A stretch of 64,000 nucleotides of DNA from Asterias rubens (taxonomy: Eukaryota; Echinodermata; Asteroidea; Forcipulatida; Asteriidae), in contig NC_047070.1 in NCBI RefSeq assembly GCF_902459465.1, forward strand, positions 14,207,656-14,271,655, in the 5' to 3' direction. Positions 53,901-64,000 of the stretch are shown here, piece by piece. The notes below the pieces were generated by a model. The model was given only the letters and a program-made list of their open reading frames with translations. It had not been told where the DNA came from and made no database searches. A program made the translations under genes and the position numbers. The stretch's first letter is position 1, and each line of letters begins with the position of its first letter.

Positions 53901-56900
53901 ATTACTGAAAAAAACTTTGAAATCGGACGTATACTTCTTGAGGTATAGTGCTGCAAAGAAGAACTCGTTAAAGCTTCTAATTACCATAAATTGACACGTG
54001 ATTAGTGCTGGGCGAATAGTGAAATTTTGGTCTTCGGATACCGCTGGCCAACTATCCGAAATTAACCGGATATTTTAATAGTTTTTTCGCCGCTAGAGGG
54101 CGCTTTATAAAAAAATAAATAAAAAAAAGTTACAAATATTTTTTTGTTTTGCCGCTAGAGGGCGCTGTTCGTTTGTTAATGAGATCTTATGGGCGGATTG
54201 ATATTAGTTTTAGACAGTGTCACTCGGTTCATTCATAAAAATAACCGGATCTAATTAAAAGATTGCAATTTGCTTTTTCTTTTGATCGTGATTGACTCTA
54301 CGTGAAGGAAAACTTTCGTAATCTTTAAACAAATTACGTCAGAAATGTAATTGTTTTAACTCTTCACTGAGGTGAGCATAGTTAAATACTTAATTTATGC
54401 TGTTTTATGCTGTCTTAATAGAAGTTCCATAAGGATTCAGACAAAACATTCATATCAGTTGTCGCACGACGTCCGCGGAGATTCGGATATTAAAGAATAT
54501 CCGGTTACTTGGTTTTAATTACAGAACTATCCGGTTTATAAATAGGTATTCGCGCCCATTGCCGATATCTTGTTAAGAAAAAAAAGGCATTCGCGGTTAC
54601 GGATAGGAAAAACCTATTCGCCATTAACCGGATATTCAAATAGGCCTAATTCGCCCAGGCCTAGCCTACACGTGATGACGTCACAGTATCAAAATTGTGT
54701 TTTTTATACTAATAAATTTCATAAGGTACACGATGGTATGTAACTTATCCCAATCCAGTGCATTTCAAAAACCCTATTAGAACATACGTTCTTTTTAACG
54801 AAATCCCTAAATGTACGTAGGAACCTAATGTAGGCCTATTGGTTGTGTACAAATCCAATGGAGTGTGTACAGATTAATGGGTCCTGAACGCGGTTAGAAA
54901 TGGACTGAAACATATGTTATTAGGATCAGTGTATTTTTAAACACAGAATATCAAATTCAGGAAACGAACAGATAAATTATTTTGAAGTAATTGTGTTTTT
55001 GACCATTTTAATGTTGACATTTGAAGAGCCATTGTGTTTGTGCACAGACACAAAACGTGCAATACATGATGTCATGGTGACGTCGTCCGAAATTGTATGC
55101 TGGAAATCACCTAAGCAGGACCCGACAAGTGTATAGCTGAAAAAAGTTTCAGGATCGGCGGTATACTTTTTGAGATATGGTGTTAACTAGGTTTGCTAAT
55201 TAAATATTCATAAGCTTAATAAAGGCTTACTAATTAAAAATTTGATAATTTGTTACGATAGGAATTAAGCTTATGTTCTAAGCTTCAATTTGGTATAAAA
55301 ACTAAATCCTCCATTTCATTAATTTAATTTTTAAGATTTAAAAAAAAAAGTGTACAAATGCAATGGGGATTTAGGGAGAATAATAATAATAATAATAATA
55401 AAAATAATAAAAATCTCGACGAAAACAAAACCTGTTTAGACAGTAGGTCGGAACAGCTAATAATAATAATAATAAAAAATAATAAAAATCTCGACGAAAA
55501 CAATACCTGTTCCGACGGTAGGTTGGAACAGCTAATTAAAAGACTTTTCACTTCTTGTAAATATTGAATAGGTTAAATTGAGGTAGACCTATAGAGTAAA
55601 AATGTGAACGCGCTTTAGAAAACAAAATTTTCAAAGACGCACCCTTGTGTGAAATAACTTTTCTAAGGCCTCTAATCTACCCATTTTATACACCATCATT
55701 TTGTTAATTAAAAAAAAGGAAAACAATTCCATCAGTTTCTATTTAAAGCCATTGGACCCTTTCGGTAAACAGTGTTGTCCAAGGCCCACACTTTGTTACC
55801 ACAACTTCTATATCAAATAACAAACCTGTGAAAATTTAGGCTCAATCGGCCATCGGAGTCGGGAGAAAACAACGGAAAAACCCACCCTTGTTTCCGCGCG
55901 TTTCGCCGTGTCATGACATGTGTTTCAAATAAATCCGTAATTCTCGTTAACGAGAATTTATGTTGTTTTGCTGTTTTCTCAAAAAGTAAAGCATTTCATG
56001 GAATAATATTTCAAGAGAAGTTTTTCACCATTGCCTTCTGTAAACCCTGTAAGTTATTTGTAAATCTGTGAACTTTTTTTTTTTTTCTGAACCGAAAGGG
56101 TCCAATGGCTTTAAAAAAAAAAAAAAATTATGTTATTTTCTATTTAAAAAAACAAATTTATGTTACATGTAGCATAAAATTACCTCCATTACACAAAAAC
56201 AAGTATTGTATAGCGTCTAAATTTTATAAAAAAAATTTTTTAGGGGTCTGTCATATACGCCAACTTGTTGCCATGATACTGATTTTCTCATAGGTAAACA
56301 TAATATTGAGTTGATTGTCTCATTCCTTAACATGACTGGGCAACAGAGGGCGCCATCACTTTTGTGCAATTTGACTGTTGCGCAAAGGTGTGCGTGTGCA
56401 TTAAATCATTTAATAGAGATTGCGCTCCGCGATTCCTGTGAGACCAGCATGTGATGCCCACTCACCCGTGCTTCACTGCACAACTCACACATAGGGCTTC
56501 TTCAAGACATACTTGGTTATTCTTACTTAGGGCTAATTCAAACTGCCACTTGCATGTATTTAAGTGTCTTCACAACTTTATGAATATATTTACACACTGT
56601 TGAATATTATTTGTACACACTGGAGGAAAGTACAAATTGAAATACAATTAAATTTTGTCAACTTTGATTTGACAGATGCACTTTAAAAACCAACCAGGGT
56701 TCTCCCCACGTACAAGCTAGCGTATCGGGCCGATACGCAGAAATTATTGGCCGATACGCTGCCAAAATTGCCGATCACACTTTTTCCCACCTGATACGCT
56801 ACCCATTTTTGAATACCTTTATTATTGGATACAAAATCCTCTGCGAGACAATGGAATTTTTATCATCCCATAAGTCACTCTAAATCATCAGCTGCATGTC

Positions 56901-59900
56901 GTTTCCCAGCTGGTAAATCACACGCAAAAAGACCACACTGACACAGCGGACGACGTAGACATAACAGAAAAACCCACAATGGAAGCTCTTGCATAATGCA
57001 TGCGAGTATGCATGTACATGTACATGTATGCTGTTGATGATCGCGTGCGCGGTGCACAGTGTAACTGGTTTCCTTCCGAAGAAGGCAATTTTGCCGTTGC
57101 ATACCGTTATCCGACGACGGGTACCAGCTTTTAAAAACAACTTCGACCGCAAATTAATGTTGATCGCTCAACCCCACGTTTGAACACACACCCAAAATAA
57201 CATGTTACGCGAGCCGTGAGTTTGCCACAGACCTGCGTTAACAATGGCTGCCAAACAACAACAGCAGATAAAGACTTACTTCAGGCCAATGAATAGCGAC
57301 GAAGCTGCCGACTTAAAAGTGTGTGTAAAAACAGTTTTCTTTCATTAAAAATACAGGTGATAAAAAACAGGAAACAATATAAGAGACTCTATTTTTTAAG
57401 TTTTATTTTTTAAATCTGAACTTAACAGTTTCAAAAGGGGTTAGGGTTGAAGAACAGGTATGTTGCCATGAATAACACTCACAGGTTTATTTAAGATATT
57501 TTTGTGTTTTTTGTGTCTAAGCATTCTTTACCAAATTGACTGTATACATGTAATGTGAATTGTGTGTGAAAAAGTTTTCTTTCATTAAAAATGCAGCTCA
57601 CTTGTAAAAAAAAAAGGACAGATTATAAGAGACTTTGTATTAATTTATTAAGTTTTATTTTTTTGTATCTGAACTTAACATACTCAAAATAAGTTAGGGT
57701 TGAAGAACATAAAACACTGGCTGGTATCTAAATGGTAAACTGTGTTACCTGTCCTTTTGCAATTTTGTTATTTATTTTGTGAATTATTGCTCACTTAAGT
57801 GTGCTTACACACACAAAAATCCTTGATAAAAAAAGTAATTTCAGATGCCTCTGGAGTCTTTTAAAATGCACCAGAATGCAGCAGAGAGCATGTAAAACCT
57901 CAAATTTTCCCGGGGCCCTTAAGTGGGCCCCGGACCCCACGCCCTAGGGGGCTTCGTGCTCACATGCTGGGATTGTGAACGTCCAAAATTAAAAGCCCCA
58001 CAGTTTTGAAAAATCCTGGGGAGAACCCTGCCAACGCTTGCAGCGTTTTGTTTGTTAAATCTAGCATTTTAATTTTGGGATCCGACACACAACAATTTAA
58101 GTGTTATATTAGCATTTCTCAATTTTCCTTATTTGAATTGTTGGATCAGCTTTTAAACGCTAAAATGGCACTTAAATTGTTGACCGAATACTTAAAATTG
58201 CTGGATTTAACATATAAAATGCTGGATCCAACACTTTCAAAGTGTAGTCACTCAAAAAACTAATGCAAGTTTTGGATTGAACTCTTTTGTTTTTAGAGCG
58301 TGTAAAAGTGTACAAATCAGTGTTTGGCAAAGTTACGTCAGCATTCAATGAAATGCCAAAAACTTGAGGAAAAACAAACAATGGTAGTTTGTTTTAATTA
58401 TGTTGATGTTAGCATGTAAAACTTTGTAAAAATGAAAGTTTATGGCAAGTCCCAAAACCCCTGCCTGTTGCACCCCCCCACCCCAAATAAGTACAAAAAG
58501 GGTCCTGCTATGGTTATTGGTAAGGCTTGTTTAAGGGGAAGGTTTGAACCCAATCAAGCATTATTTTAATCCTAAATAAGTAAATATTTCAGAGCATATC
58601 GTCGATGTTTTCACAAAGTAGCACGCACTGCTATACCATAAAAAAATTAACAATCAGAGAAAACGACCTCTGAAGTTGAACACTTTTTAGAAACCTGCTT
58701 TTCTTCAAAGTAAACTTGATGACTTGAACTTAAAAATTCATTTTATTTTACTCATTTGCATAATTAATCATGAAACTAGACAGGAGAGAAGTTTCATGCT
58801 ACTTCATGAAACCAAAAAAGTGCAAATTATGTCTCTTTTTTTTTTTTTTCTTTTTTCTTTTCACGAAGCAGTTCTATTATTTGCTTATGTTATGCAGAGC
58901 CATAACATTTGTACTTGATTGTACCACATTACTTTTGTGGTGCCACGATGAAGTAAGGGTAAGAAATATTACTTTTTAACAATAAGGTGTGTTTGTTTCC
59001 TTTGCCTACAGCTCCAGTCTCCAAAACATCTACATTTCAACAAGTCTGCGACCCAATCATCGAACAGTCTGACCATAAGAACTACCTTCTCTGTAAACAG
59101 GTAAATTGAAACCCTTACAGGCTCAATTCCTCCTTCAGCTATCCAATGTAAAGGATTCAGAAGAACTGGGACCAGTAGGCCTTAAAGACCATTATGCCCA
59201 TTACAGTGTCTCACGTTATTATAGCGCACCAAACAGTGGGAAAATAAAAAGGGGGTCACCACAGTGCCCCCTTCTCTGTTAGTCTGAAAAAGCCCAGTCC
59301 TGATAGGTTTTAGTAAAACATTTTTGAGGAAAGTATCAATTTGACCAAAATCAAGCCAACATAATTCACCACTGAATTAAAACTAAAAGATTGGTTTGTT
59401 ATATAACTGATAATAAAATTCTACCAACACCAATCCTGAAGAAAACTGTTTCAGGAATTTTCCTCTTAAACCTCCTCCAATCACTGTTGCTTATTTTGAT
59501 TGCAACATCAAAATATTCTTGATCTCCACCTGCATGGTTTTTCCTGGCTTTGTTGTTCGGTTACTGTAAGATTACTGTAAGATTTTGTTCTACAAATTCT
59601 AAAGTGAAAGCTTATTATTTGAAAGTATTGAATGATTTGTTATGGAAACATTAATTTTGCAAAGTCTACTGTTTGTTTTTGTTACAGCAAGGCTTGCCAT
59701 CTCCAAAGACGTCTACACTCAACAACGTTGCCTTGGATCGGTTTGTGAAAAGTGTTTTCTATGAAATTAATATGGTTGAAAGATGTTTTCAAAGAGAAAT
59801 ATAATGAGCCACACAAATATGCCTATAAATTGCACGTTTTTCCTTTTATTTGGCGATCTAACACAGTCGGCCATTTTGTGGAGTCAAAATGGTGTGCCAT

Positions 59901-62900
59901 GTTAGTTCACGAGGTATAAGGAAAGCCCGGTAATTGCGAGGCATATTTGTGTGCACTATGATACATTCTACTTTTAAAATATCTTAAAATTTTTCATAAC
60001 ACAAGGTTTCAAACCCTTTTCATAGACCAACTCGCCCTTAGTAAAAAGTAAGTTTCTAAAAAGCAAATTAGTATTATCAGTTAGGCCTGATGTAAACATT
60101 ACACAAAATCTAGGAATGAAAAACAATGTATGTGTTGTTTTTTAATTGTTTGGTTGAACAAAGAAAAATGACTAGAGTGGGATTTGAACCAACAGCCTCC
60201 ATGTCTTTTGGTCTTATTTTCCACTTGTTTTTTGAGTTTTTCACCCTGGGCCATTGAGAATGTCAATCTTGAAGTGGAAAAATAAGTTGAGACGAAAACA
60301 AACCTGATAGACCCCAACACTTATAAATACCAAATTGTAAACAATGTGGCAAACTGACTGGGTACAATTTCGATATCCTCATGGTTGATGACAGCTGTAG
60401 TGTTTCAGAAAGTGGAAAGTGAGCAAAAAATCTCTATGTTTTATAGTTATGCATACCTGTTTTCTCATACAAATTGATTTTGTGGGGCCACTAGATGTTT
60501 TTTACAAAAAGTGTGCTTTGTTTTCCTGCCTGCAGCTCCAGTCTCCAAAACATCTACATGTCAACAAGTAACTCTCTGAGATCCACTTATCATACAGCCT
60601 GGCATCAAAAACAACCTGTAACTATCTGTAAACAGGTAAGTTGGAACCCTACAATCCCAATTCCTTCAGTATCCAAAGTGAAGGATTCAGAAGGACTTGG
60701 GCCAGTAGGCTCAATAGACCGATCCACTAGGCTCCGCTCAGGACGCACGTGTGAGCAAGAACACGTGAGCCTCTCCAATGCCTTTCTTCGGCCTCGTTGG
60801 ATATGGGACGCAGAAGCGCTATATTTTCCCGTATTCCATTCGCGCTTGTGTGAAAACTTATAATATCCGGTTACTTGGTTGTAATTACAGAACTATCCGG
60901 TTTATAAATTGAAATTGAAATAAATAGCTATTCGCGCCCTATGCGGATATCCGGTTAAGAAAAAAAAGGCATTCGCGGTTACGGATAGGAAAACCTATTC
61001 GCCATTAACCGGATATTCGAATAATTCGCCCAGGCCTACTTACCACAAAGGGCTAATTTGTGCCAACCCATTTATACATTTTGTGATAGTTTAGCCACCC
61101 CCATAAAATAACAACAAATGTCTGGAGTACATAAACTATATTGGTTTTTTTTCAGCCTAAAGCTGTTTGCTCCACTTAAAGACAGTGGACACTATTGGTA
61201 ATTGTCAAATACCAGTCTTCTCACTTGGTGTGTCACAACAAATGCATGAAATAACAAACCTGTGAAAATTTGAGCTCAATTGGTCGTCGAAATTGCGAGA
61301 TAATAATGAAAGAAAAAACACCCTTGTCACACGAAGTTGTGTGCGTTTAGATGGTTGATTTTGAGACCTCAAGTTTTAAACTTGAGGTCTCGAAATCAAA
61401 TTCTTTGAAAATTACTTCTTTCTGGAAAACTACTCCACTTCAGAGGGAGCCATTTCTCATAATGTTTTATACAACCAACCTCTCCCCATTACTCGTTACC
61501 AAGTAAGGTTTGGTGCTAATAATTATTTTGAGTAATTACCAATAGTGTCCATTGCCTTTAACAGTAAATCACATTGATAAATCACATTGATGAGGCACCA
61601 GGTTTTACTAAATTACTCCTTTAATACATATTTTAATTAAAATTAAAATTGAAGAAGGTCCGGTTTGGATCGAAAGCTAAGGCCACCTTCCCTATTCATT
61701 TTAATTCAAATTTGAAGATATTAATAACAGTTTTCCTTACATTTTTTAATCAAGACATATTAATATTGGTAAGGATCCAGCAGTTCTTGTACAATCTTTT
61801 GAAGGGGTGAAAGCATACATCGTTTTAAACTAATAAAGGTTCTGCGCTCTCATTATTAATCAAGGTTGTATTGTTTCCAGAAAAATTGAGAGTAAGCACA
61901 AAATGCCTTTGTTTTATTTTTATTTTTTTCTAGATTGTAAAAAAACCTTTTAGTGGTGATACAATGAAATAAATGTCAGATTTTTATTAGTTTTTCTTTT
62001 AACAAAATATGTTTTTGTTTCATTTTCCTGCCTGCAGCTCCAGTCTCCAAAAGTTCAACATGTCAACATGAATGTCTGAGACCCACTTATCATCATACAT
62101 CTTGGCATTAAGAACTACCTTCTCTGTAAACAGGTTAATTGAAACCCTACAATCCCAATACTTTCTCCAGTGTCCAAACTGAAGGATTAAGGACTTGGGT
62201 TAGTAGGGTCTCATTCCAATCTTATAAAGTACAACCAATTTGTGGAGTGACATATAAGAAGAGGATATGGAAACGTTGATGCCACATGCTGACAAAAATT
62301 CCTATTGCTCTTTTCCCAAAAAGAAAATGATCCCCACTACCAAAATATATTGTGTCTAGCTTTTTCTTGCTGCATCTTACCACCACCACATTTGTTTACT
62401 TTAAGCAATACTTATCTAAGGTATTAATTGTTAACAAAAATAATTCTTATCGTGATCAGCTGCCAGCATGGCAAGCATTTGCTTGACCTTGGGACAATTG
62501 ATTAAAATGAAACAAATGATTTTGGGGTCTTTTACTACAAACTTTCCACGTGTTTTTCCAAAGAAAGTGGCAGTGCTAGTCACCTGGGGTGGATTTCACG
62601 AAGAGTAAAGACTAGTCTTATCTCAAGTAAGGACAAGTTGTAAAATGTACAATTGTGGCAAGTTTCATAAAAATAACTTTAGAACTTTGGAAAATACAAA
62701 GGGGCCACTATGTTCCACATTTCTCTGTAAGTCTGAAACTTGTTCGAGGGAAAATATCAATTTGATCCAAATCAAGACATTCAACACTGAAAATAAACTG
62801 GATCCGCATAAGTTTCTTGGAGTATTTTTTCTTAACACCAACAGGTGTTCTCCAAGTATTTTTGAAAAAAGTCTAAAGTGAAAGCAATTCAATTGAAAGT

Positions 62901-63799
62901 AATTAATTATTTTACATTTACTGTTTGTTTTGTTACAGGAAGGCTTTCGACGTTCCACATGGCAAGATACACTTCACTGTTATTTGAGCAGTCCTAGTGT
63001 TACCTTTTTTTCTTGTGCTTAAGAATTCAGTTTTGTTAAATTTTAAACACCTCTCTGCTTCCTTTCCTGTGATTTATATTTTCGCTTGCAGTTTGCATGA
63101 GTTTGTTGATGTGTTCCTGTTTGTGTGCATGCTTAAATTTTTTGTTTGTGAATGCGAATTCCTGCCGTTCAAAGCGTATTTCCGTCGCCCAAAAATCGAA
63201 TGCAGTGGTTGGTATACCCATGGAGCTATAGCTCCATGGGTATACCTAAGCTGCAAAATCGCGGCCCATCGGGGCATTCTGCTAAGGTCACCACGATGCA
63301 TGAGTTCATCGGTGTCTGCTTCAGCCTAAACCCAGACCTCTACTCCTGTTGTCAATGTGGAGTCTTCATTGGACAGCAACGATCTGTCACTTCTGGAATT
63401 GGTGAGTTTCTGCTTTCAGTTTTGATTAAGGAACTGCACTCTCTTGTAAATGGTAAATTCCTTAAAAGCAAATTAGTCAAGACCTGATGTATATTTCACA
63501 CAAAATCGAAATGGCAAGCAAATTGCAAATTATCATTATGCATTGTTTTTTAAGCCAGATTTGATACCTCTGCAGGGTATTTTGCTAATTCAAATTTTTG
63601 GCATCCATACAACTTTGTATCTGTAAACTTAATCTTTCAGAGCCAGAGATTCAGCTGTTCCCCGAAATCAAGTGAAGAGGGAATCAGCTCCACTGACCTT
63701 GTTGAAGGCTACAAAGTACAAGGAGAGCAACAAATACGAAAACATCAGCATCTAGTCGTTAGAACACACTATAGCTATCCATTGTCAAGTTATGAATGA
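50893..63799 (+). CDS. Small Ser/Pro-Lys motif protein, five-exon model
   Basis: Proposed exons 50893-50986, 59012-59100, 59688-59744, 63336-63401, 63641-63799; 465 nt, 154 residues plus stop, phases consistent. The N-terminus reads MDDFEKFPCLLSPRNSAFHR. Exon 2 gives APVSKTSTFQQVCDPIIEQS, exon 3 QGLPSPKTSTLNNVALDRF, exon 4 TSTPVVNVESSLDSNDLSLL, and exon 5 contains SCSPKSSEEG. The recurring S-P/V-K-T/S-S-T motif resembles proline-directed kinase sites, but no family is recognised. Exons 1, 2 and 4 have good donors. The exon 3 donor (TTT|GTGAAA) is weak, and the exon 4 acceptor (AACCCAG|ACC) is one of two options. The gene sits divergent to the BTBD16-like gene. An 8-kb first intron filled with transposons makes the exon 1-exon 2 link the least secure part; further exons may be missing. 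Confidence 0.42.
51395..51637. mobile_element. C-type TIR element, diverged
   Basis: CGTTTAGCAGAAAATGTAGC to CACAGGCTTTATGAAATTGA; the left terminus is degraded. Confidence 0.6.
51802..51820 (+). repeat. Single arm of the 11.4-kb hairpin sequence
   Basis: TACTTCTAGAAACTATA is identical to the arm start at 11406 and its inverse; no second arm is found here. Confidence 0.6.
51842..52605. mobile_element. piggyBac-like non-autonomous element
   Basis: TTAACCCTTTGCATGCTA at the left and TAGCACGCAAAGGTTTAA at the right are inverted repeats within TTAA, as in piggyBac elements. The 764-bp interior has no full transposase, only short frames; GGGCGCAAATATGCGCCC is a subterminal palindrome. Confidence 0.75.
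52606..53640. other. Intronic or intergenic DNA without recognised features
   Basis: Contains C- and A-homopolymers near 53000-53070; open frames here are low complexity. Confidence 0.4.
53640..53960. repeat. Diverged tandem repeat, about 120-bp unit
   Basis: TCTATAACTGAAAAAGG..TTGAGATA..ACTTCCGGT/AGAGGTCAA recurs three times; a related single unit lies at 55130-55195. Confidence 0.6.
54003..54667. mobile_element. hAT-like non-autonomous element
   Basis: TAGTGCTGGGCGAATAG and, inverted, ATTCGCCCAGGCCTA bound 660 bp. ACACGTGAT occurs immediately left (53994-54002) and just right (54668-54676), consistent with a target duplication of about 8 bp. The interior repeats CCGGATATT motifs. Confidence 0.7.
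55375..55535. repeat. Two-copy 77-bp tandem repeat with AAT microsatellite
   Basis: AATAATAAAAATCTCGACGA plus CAGTAGGTCGGAACAGCTA-type sequence occurs twice. Confidence 0.75.
55743..56114. mobile_element. TIR element related to the A type
   Basis: TIRs TTAAAGCCATTGGACCCTTT and AAAGGGTCCAATGGCTTTAA. The body shares AATAACAAACCTGTGAAAAT with A-type copies, so it is a sister family with different ends. Confidence 0.8.
56695..58030 (+). mobile_element. hAT-like transposon, internally deleted, with remnant first exon
   Basis: TIRs CAGGGTTCTCCCCA and TGGGGAGAACCCTG bound 1.3 kb, with CCAAC on both outer sides. The subterminal GGGGCCCTTAAGTGGGCCCC hairpin is typical of hAT elements. A short frame at 57244 (MAAKQQQQIKTYFRPMNSDE) fits a transposase N-terminus; the rest of the transposase is absent. 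Two ~130-bp internal blocks (57300-57450, 57555-57700) are duplicates. Confidence 0.65.
58031..59000. other. AT-rich DNA before plus-strand exon 2
   Basis: No exon or repeat recognised; T-rich run near 58830-58860. Confidence 0.4.
59012..59100 (+). CDS. Exon 2 of the small plus-strand gene
   Basis: Acceptor TTTGCCTACAG|CTCC, donor AAACAG|GTAAAT. Entered in phase 1 it reads PVSKTSTFQQVCDPIIEQSD and on to CKQ without a stop. Two decayed copies lie at 60.54 and 62.04 kb. Confidence 0.5.
59688..59744 (+). CDS. Exon 3 of the small plus-strand gene
   Basis: Acceptor TTTGTTACAG|CAAG; reads QGLPSPKTSTLNNVALDRF, sharing K-T-S-T with exon 2. The donor is uncertain. Confidence 0.4.
59757..60040. mobile_element. 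Related copy of the 46.0-kb TIR element
   Basis: GGTTGAAAGATGTTTTCAAA, CAGTCGGCCATTTTGTGGAG and TTTTCATAGACCAACTCGCC match in order; TIR ends lost. Confidence 0.65.
60150..60208 (-). mobile_element. Fragment of the third tRNA-like SINE family
   Basis: Minus strand GCTGTTGGTTCAAATCCCAC followed by TCTAGTCATTTTTCTTTG, matching the box-B end of the 35.2-kb copy. Confidence 0.4.
60536..60635 (+). pseudogene. Decayed duplicate of plus-strand exon 2 (copy 2)
   Basis: Matches 59012-59100 with its flanking intron (CTGCAG|CTCCAG start, AACAG|GTAAG end), but the exon 2 phase meets TGA after about 14 codons. The downstream intron segment to about 60710 is also copied. Confidence 0.6.
60712..60815. mobile_element. 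Fragment of the 35.0-kb TIR element
   Basis: CAATAGACCGATCCACTAGG, then GACGCACGTGTGAGCAAGAA and CTCTCCAATGCCTTTCT match; the right end is missing. Confidence 0.75.
60859..61037. mobile_element. Fragment of the 54.0-kb hAT-like element
   Basis: ATCCGGTTACTTGGTTGTAA through GCCATTAACCGGATATTCGA to the TTCGCCCAGGCCTA end match the right part of the 54-kb copy. Confidence 0.75.
61176..61561 (-). mobile_element. A-type TIR element, intact
   Basis: Ends TTAAAGACAGTGGACACTAT and ATAGTGTCCATTGCCTTTAA. The internal hairpin GAGACCTCAAGTTTTAAACT/TGAGGTCTC is best preserved here. Confidence 0.88.
62038..62133 (+). pseudogene. Decayed duplicate of plus-strand exon 2 (copy 3)
   Basis: Third copy of the exon 2 unit with acceptor CTGCAG|CTCC and donor AAACAG|GTTAAT; the exon 2 phase runs 23 codons to TAA. 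Copy spacing is about 1.5 kb each time. Confidence 0.6.
62700..62990 (+). pseudogene. Decayed duplicate of the exon 3 region
   Basis: Intron sequence and acceptor (TTTGTTACAG|GAAGGCTT at 62939) resemble the region ending at 59688, but the motif downstream is lost and no donor follows. Confidence 0.45.
63211..63246. repeat. 36-bp perfect palindrome
   Basis: GGTATACCCATGGAGCTA followed by its exact reverse complement; in the fourth intron of the small plus-strand gene. No flanking duplication is evident. Confidence 0.85.
63336..63401 (+). CDS. Exon 4 of the small plus-strand gene
   Basis: Reads TSTPVVNVESSLDSNDLSLL and EL; strong donor GAATTG|GTGAGT. An alternative acceptor upstream (GCTTCAG|CCTA) would change the frame. 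Confidence 0.4.
63641..63799 (+). CDS. Last exon of the small plus-strand gene
   Basis: Acceptor AATCTTTCAG|AGCC. Phase 0 is open for 52 codons (SCSPKSSEEGISSTDLVEGY) to TGA at 63797. The other phases stop after 11 or 37 codons, so the end is not certain. ATTAAA at 63886-63891 is a possible polyadenylation signal. Confidence 0.42.
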   Translation, partial: SQRFSCSPKSSEEGISSTDLVEGYKVQGEQQIRKHQHLVVRTHYSYPLSSYE

Positions 63800-64000
63800 A
63801 CAACACTGTAATTTGTCTTAAATTTTTTTATTTATTCTAAATGTGTTATTTAAATAGGCCTGACATGTTTTAATGGTGTTTTTCAATTAAATTTTTAAAC
63901 TACTTAAAACATTTCTGTAAATAAGTACACCATTGCAAGCAAGCACACATTATGCGTTTTTATGCGCTACTTGGCGATCTTAGGGCCTTGGTGGTGCGGC

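Noticed and set aside
57244..57330. Start of a host PCNA-binding protein (QQQQIKTYF box)
   Set aside because: It lies inside a TIR-bounded hAT-like element, and such motifs occur at transposase N-termini; no host exon follows in phase.

Overview
The window is an intron-rich, AT-rich metazoan nuclear region. It shows GT-AG introns, CCAAT and CRE-like sites, minisatellites, tRNA-derived SINEs and many short terminal-inverted-repeat (TIR) elements. The dispersed repeats (elements starting near TTAAAGGCAGTGGACACT, elements starting GGGCCCAATTTCATAGAGCTGC, and SINEs with TGGCCGAGCGGTTAAGAGC heads) look to me like an echinoderm, most likely a sea star. That assignment is from memory of repeat style and is not tested.

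Three gene models have reading phases that match across every junction. (1) Minus strand, 28817 to 13253: 17 coding exons, 1318 codons plus stop. It encodes an acidic, Ser-rich N-terminal half and a coiled-coil C-terminal half; I do not recognise the family. (2) Minus strand, 48294 to 32013: 14 coding exons, 676 codons plus stop. It encodes a BTB/POZ protein that I read as BTBD16-like. (3) Plus strand, 50893 to 63799, more tentative: five exons, 154 codons. It encodes a small protein with a recurring Ser-Pro/Val-Lys-Thr-Ser-Thr motif, and the locus carries decayed extra copies of its exons. Genes 2 and 3 are divergent, about 2.6 kb apart. Gene 1 lies downstream of gene 2 on the same strand.

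Region by region: 1-8.4 kb is a repeat-rich minus-strand locus with splice-flanked but mostly non-coding exons, two adjacent minisatellites (53-bp and 28-bp units) and a 1-kb duplication. 8.4-12.9 kb is intergenic, with an inverted pair of minisatellites and a cluster of nested hairpin insertions. 12.9-28.9 kb is gene 1; its introns hold SINEs, TIR elements and a ~33-bp minisatellite. 28.9-31.7 kb is mostly AT-rich intergenic DNA. 31.7-48.4 kb is gene 2, its introns full of TIR elements and SINEs. 48.4-50.8 kb is a divergent intergenic region with a 460-bp GC-rich fold-back element. 50.9-64 kb is gene 3, whose first intron carries a piggyBac-like element, hAT-like elements and other repeats.

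The most unusual signal is a set of very small perfect or near-perfect hairpins (32-102 bp). Several are flanked by exact 7-9 bp direct repeats and inserted inside other repeats. Two of them, at 11.4-11.5 kb, share the same arm sequence and each has its own exact 9-bp flanking duplication, which is what a transposing element would leave.
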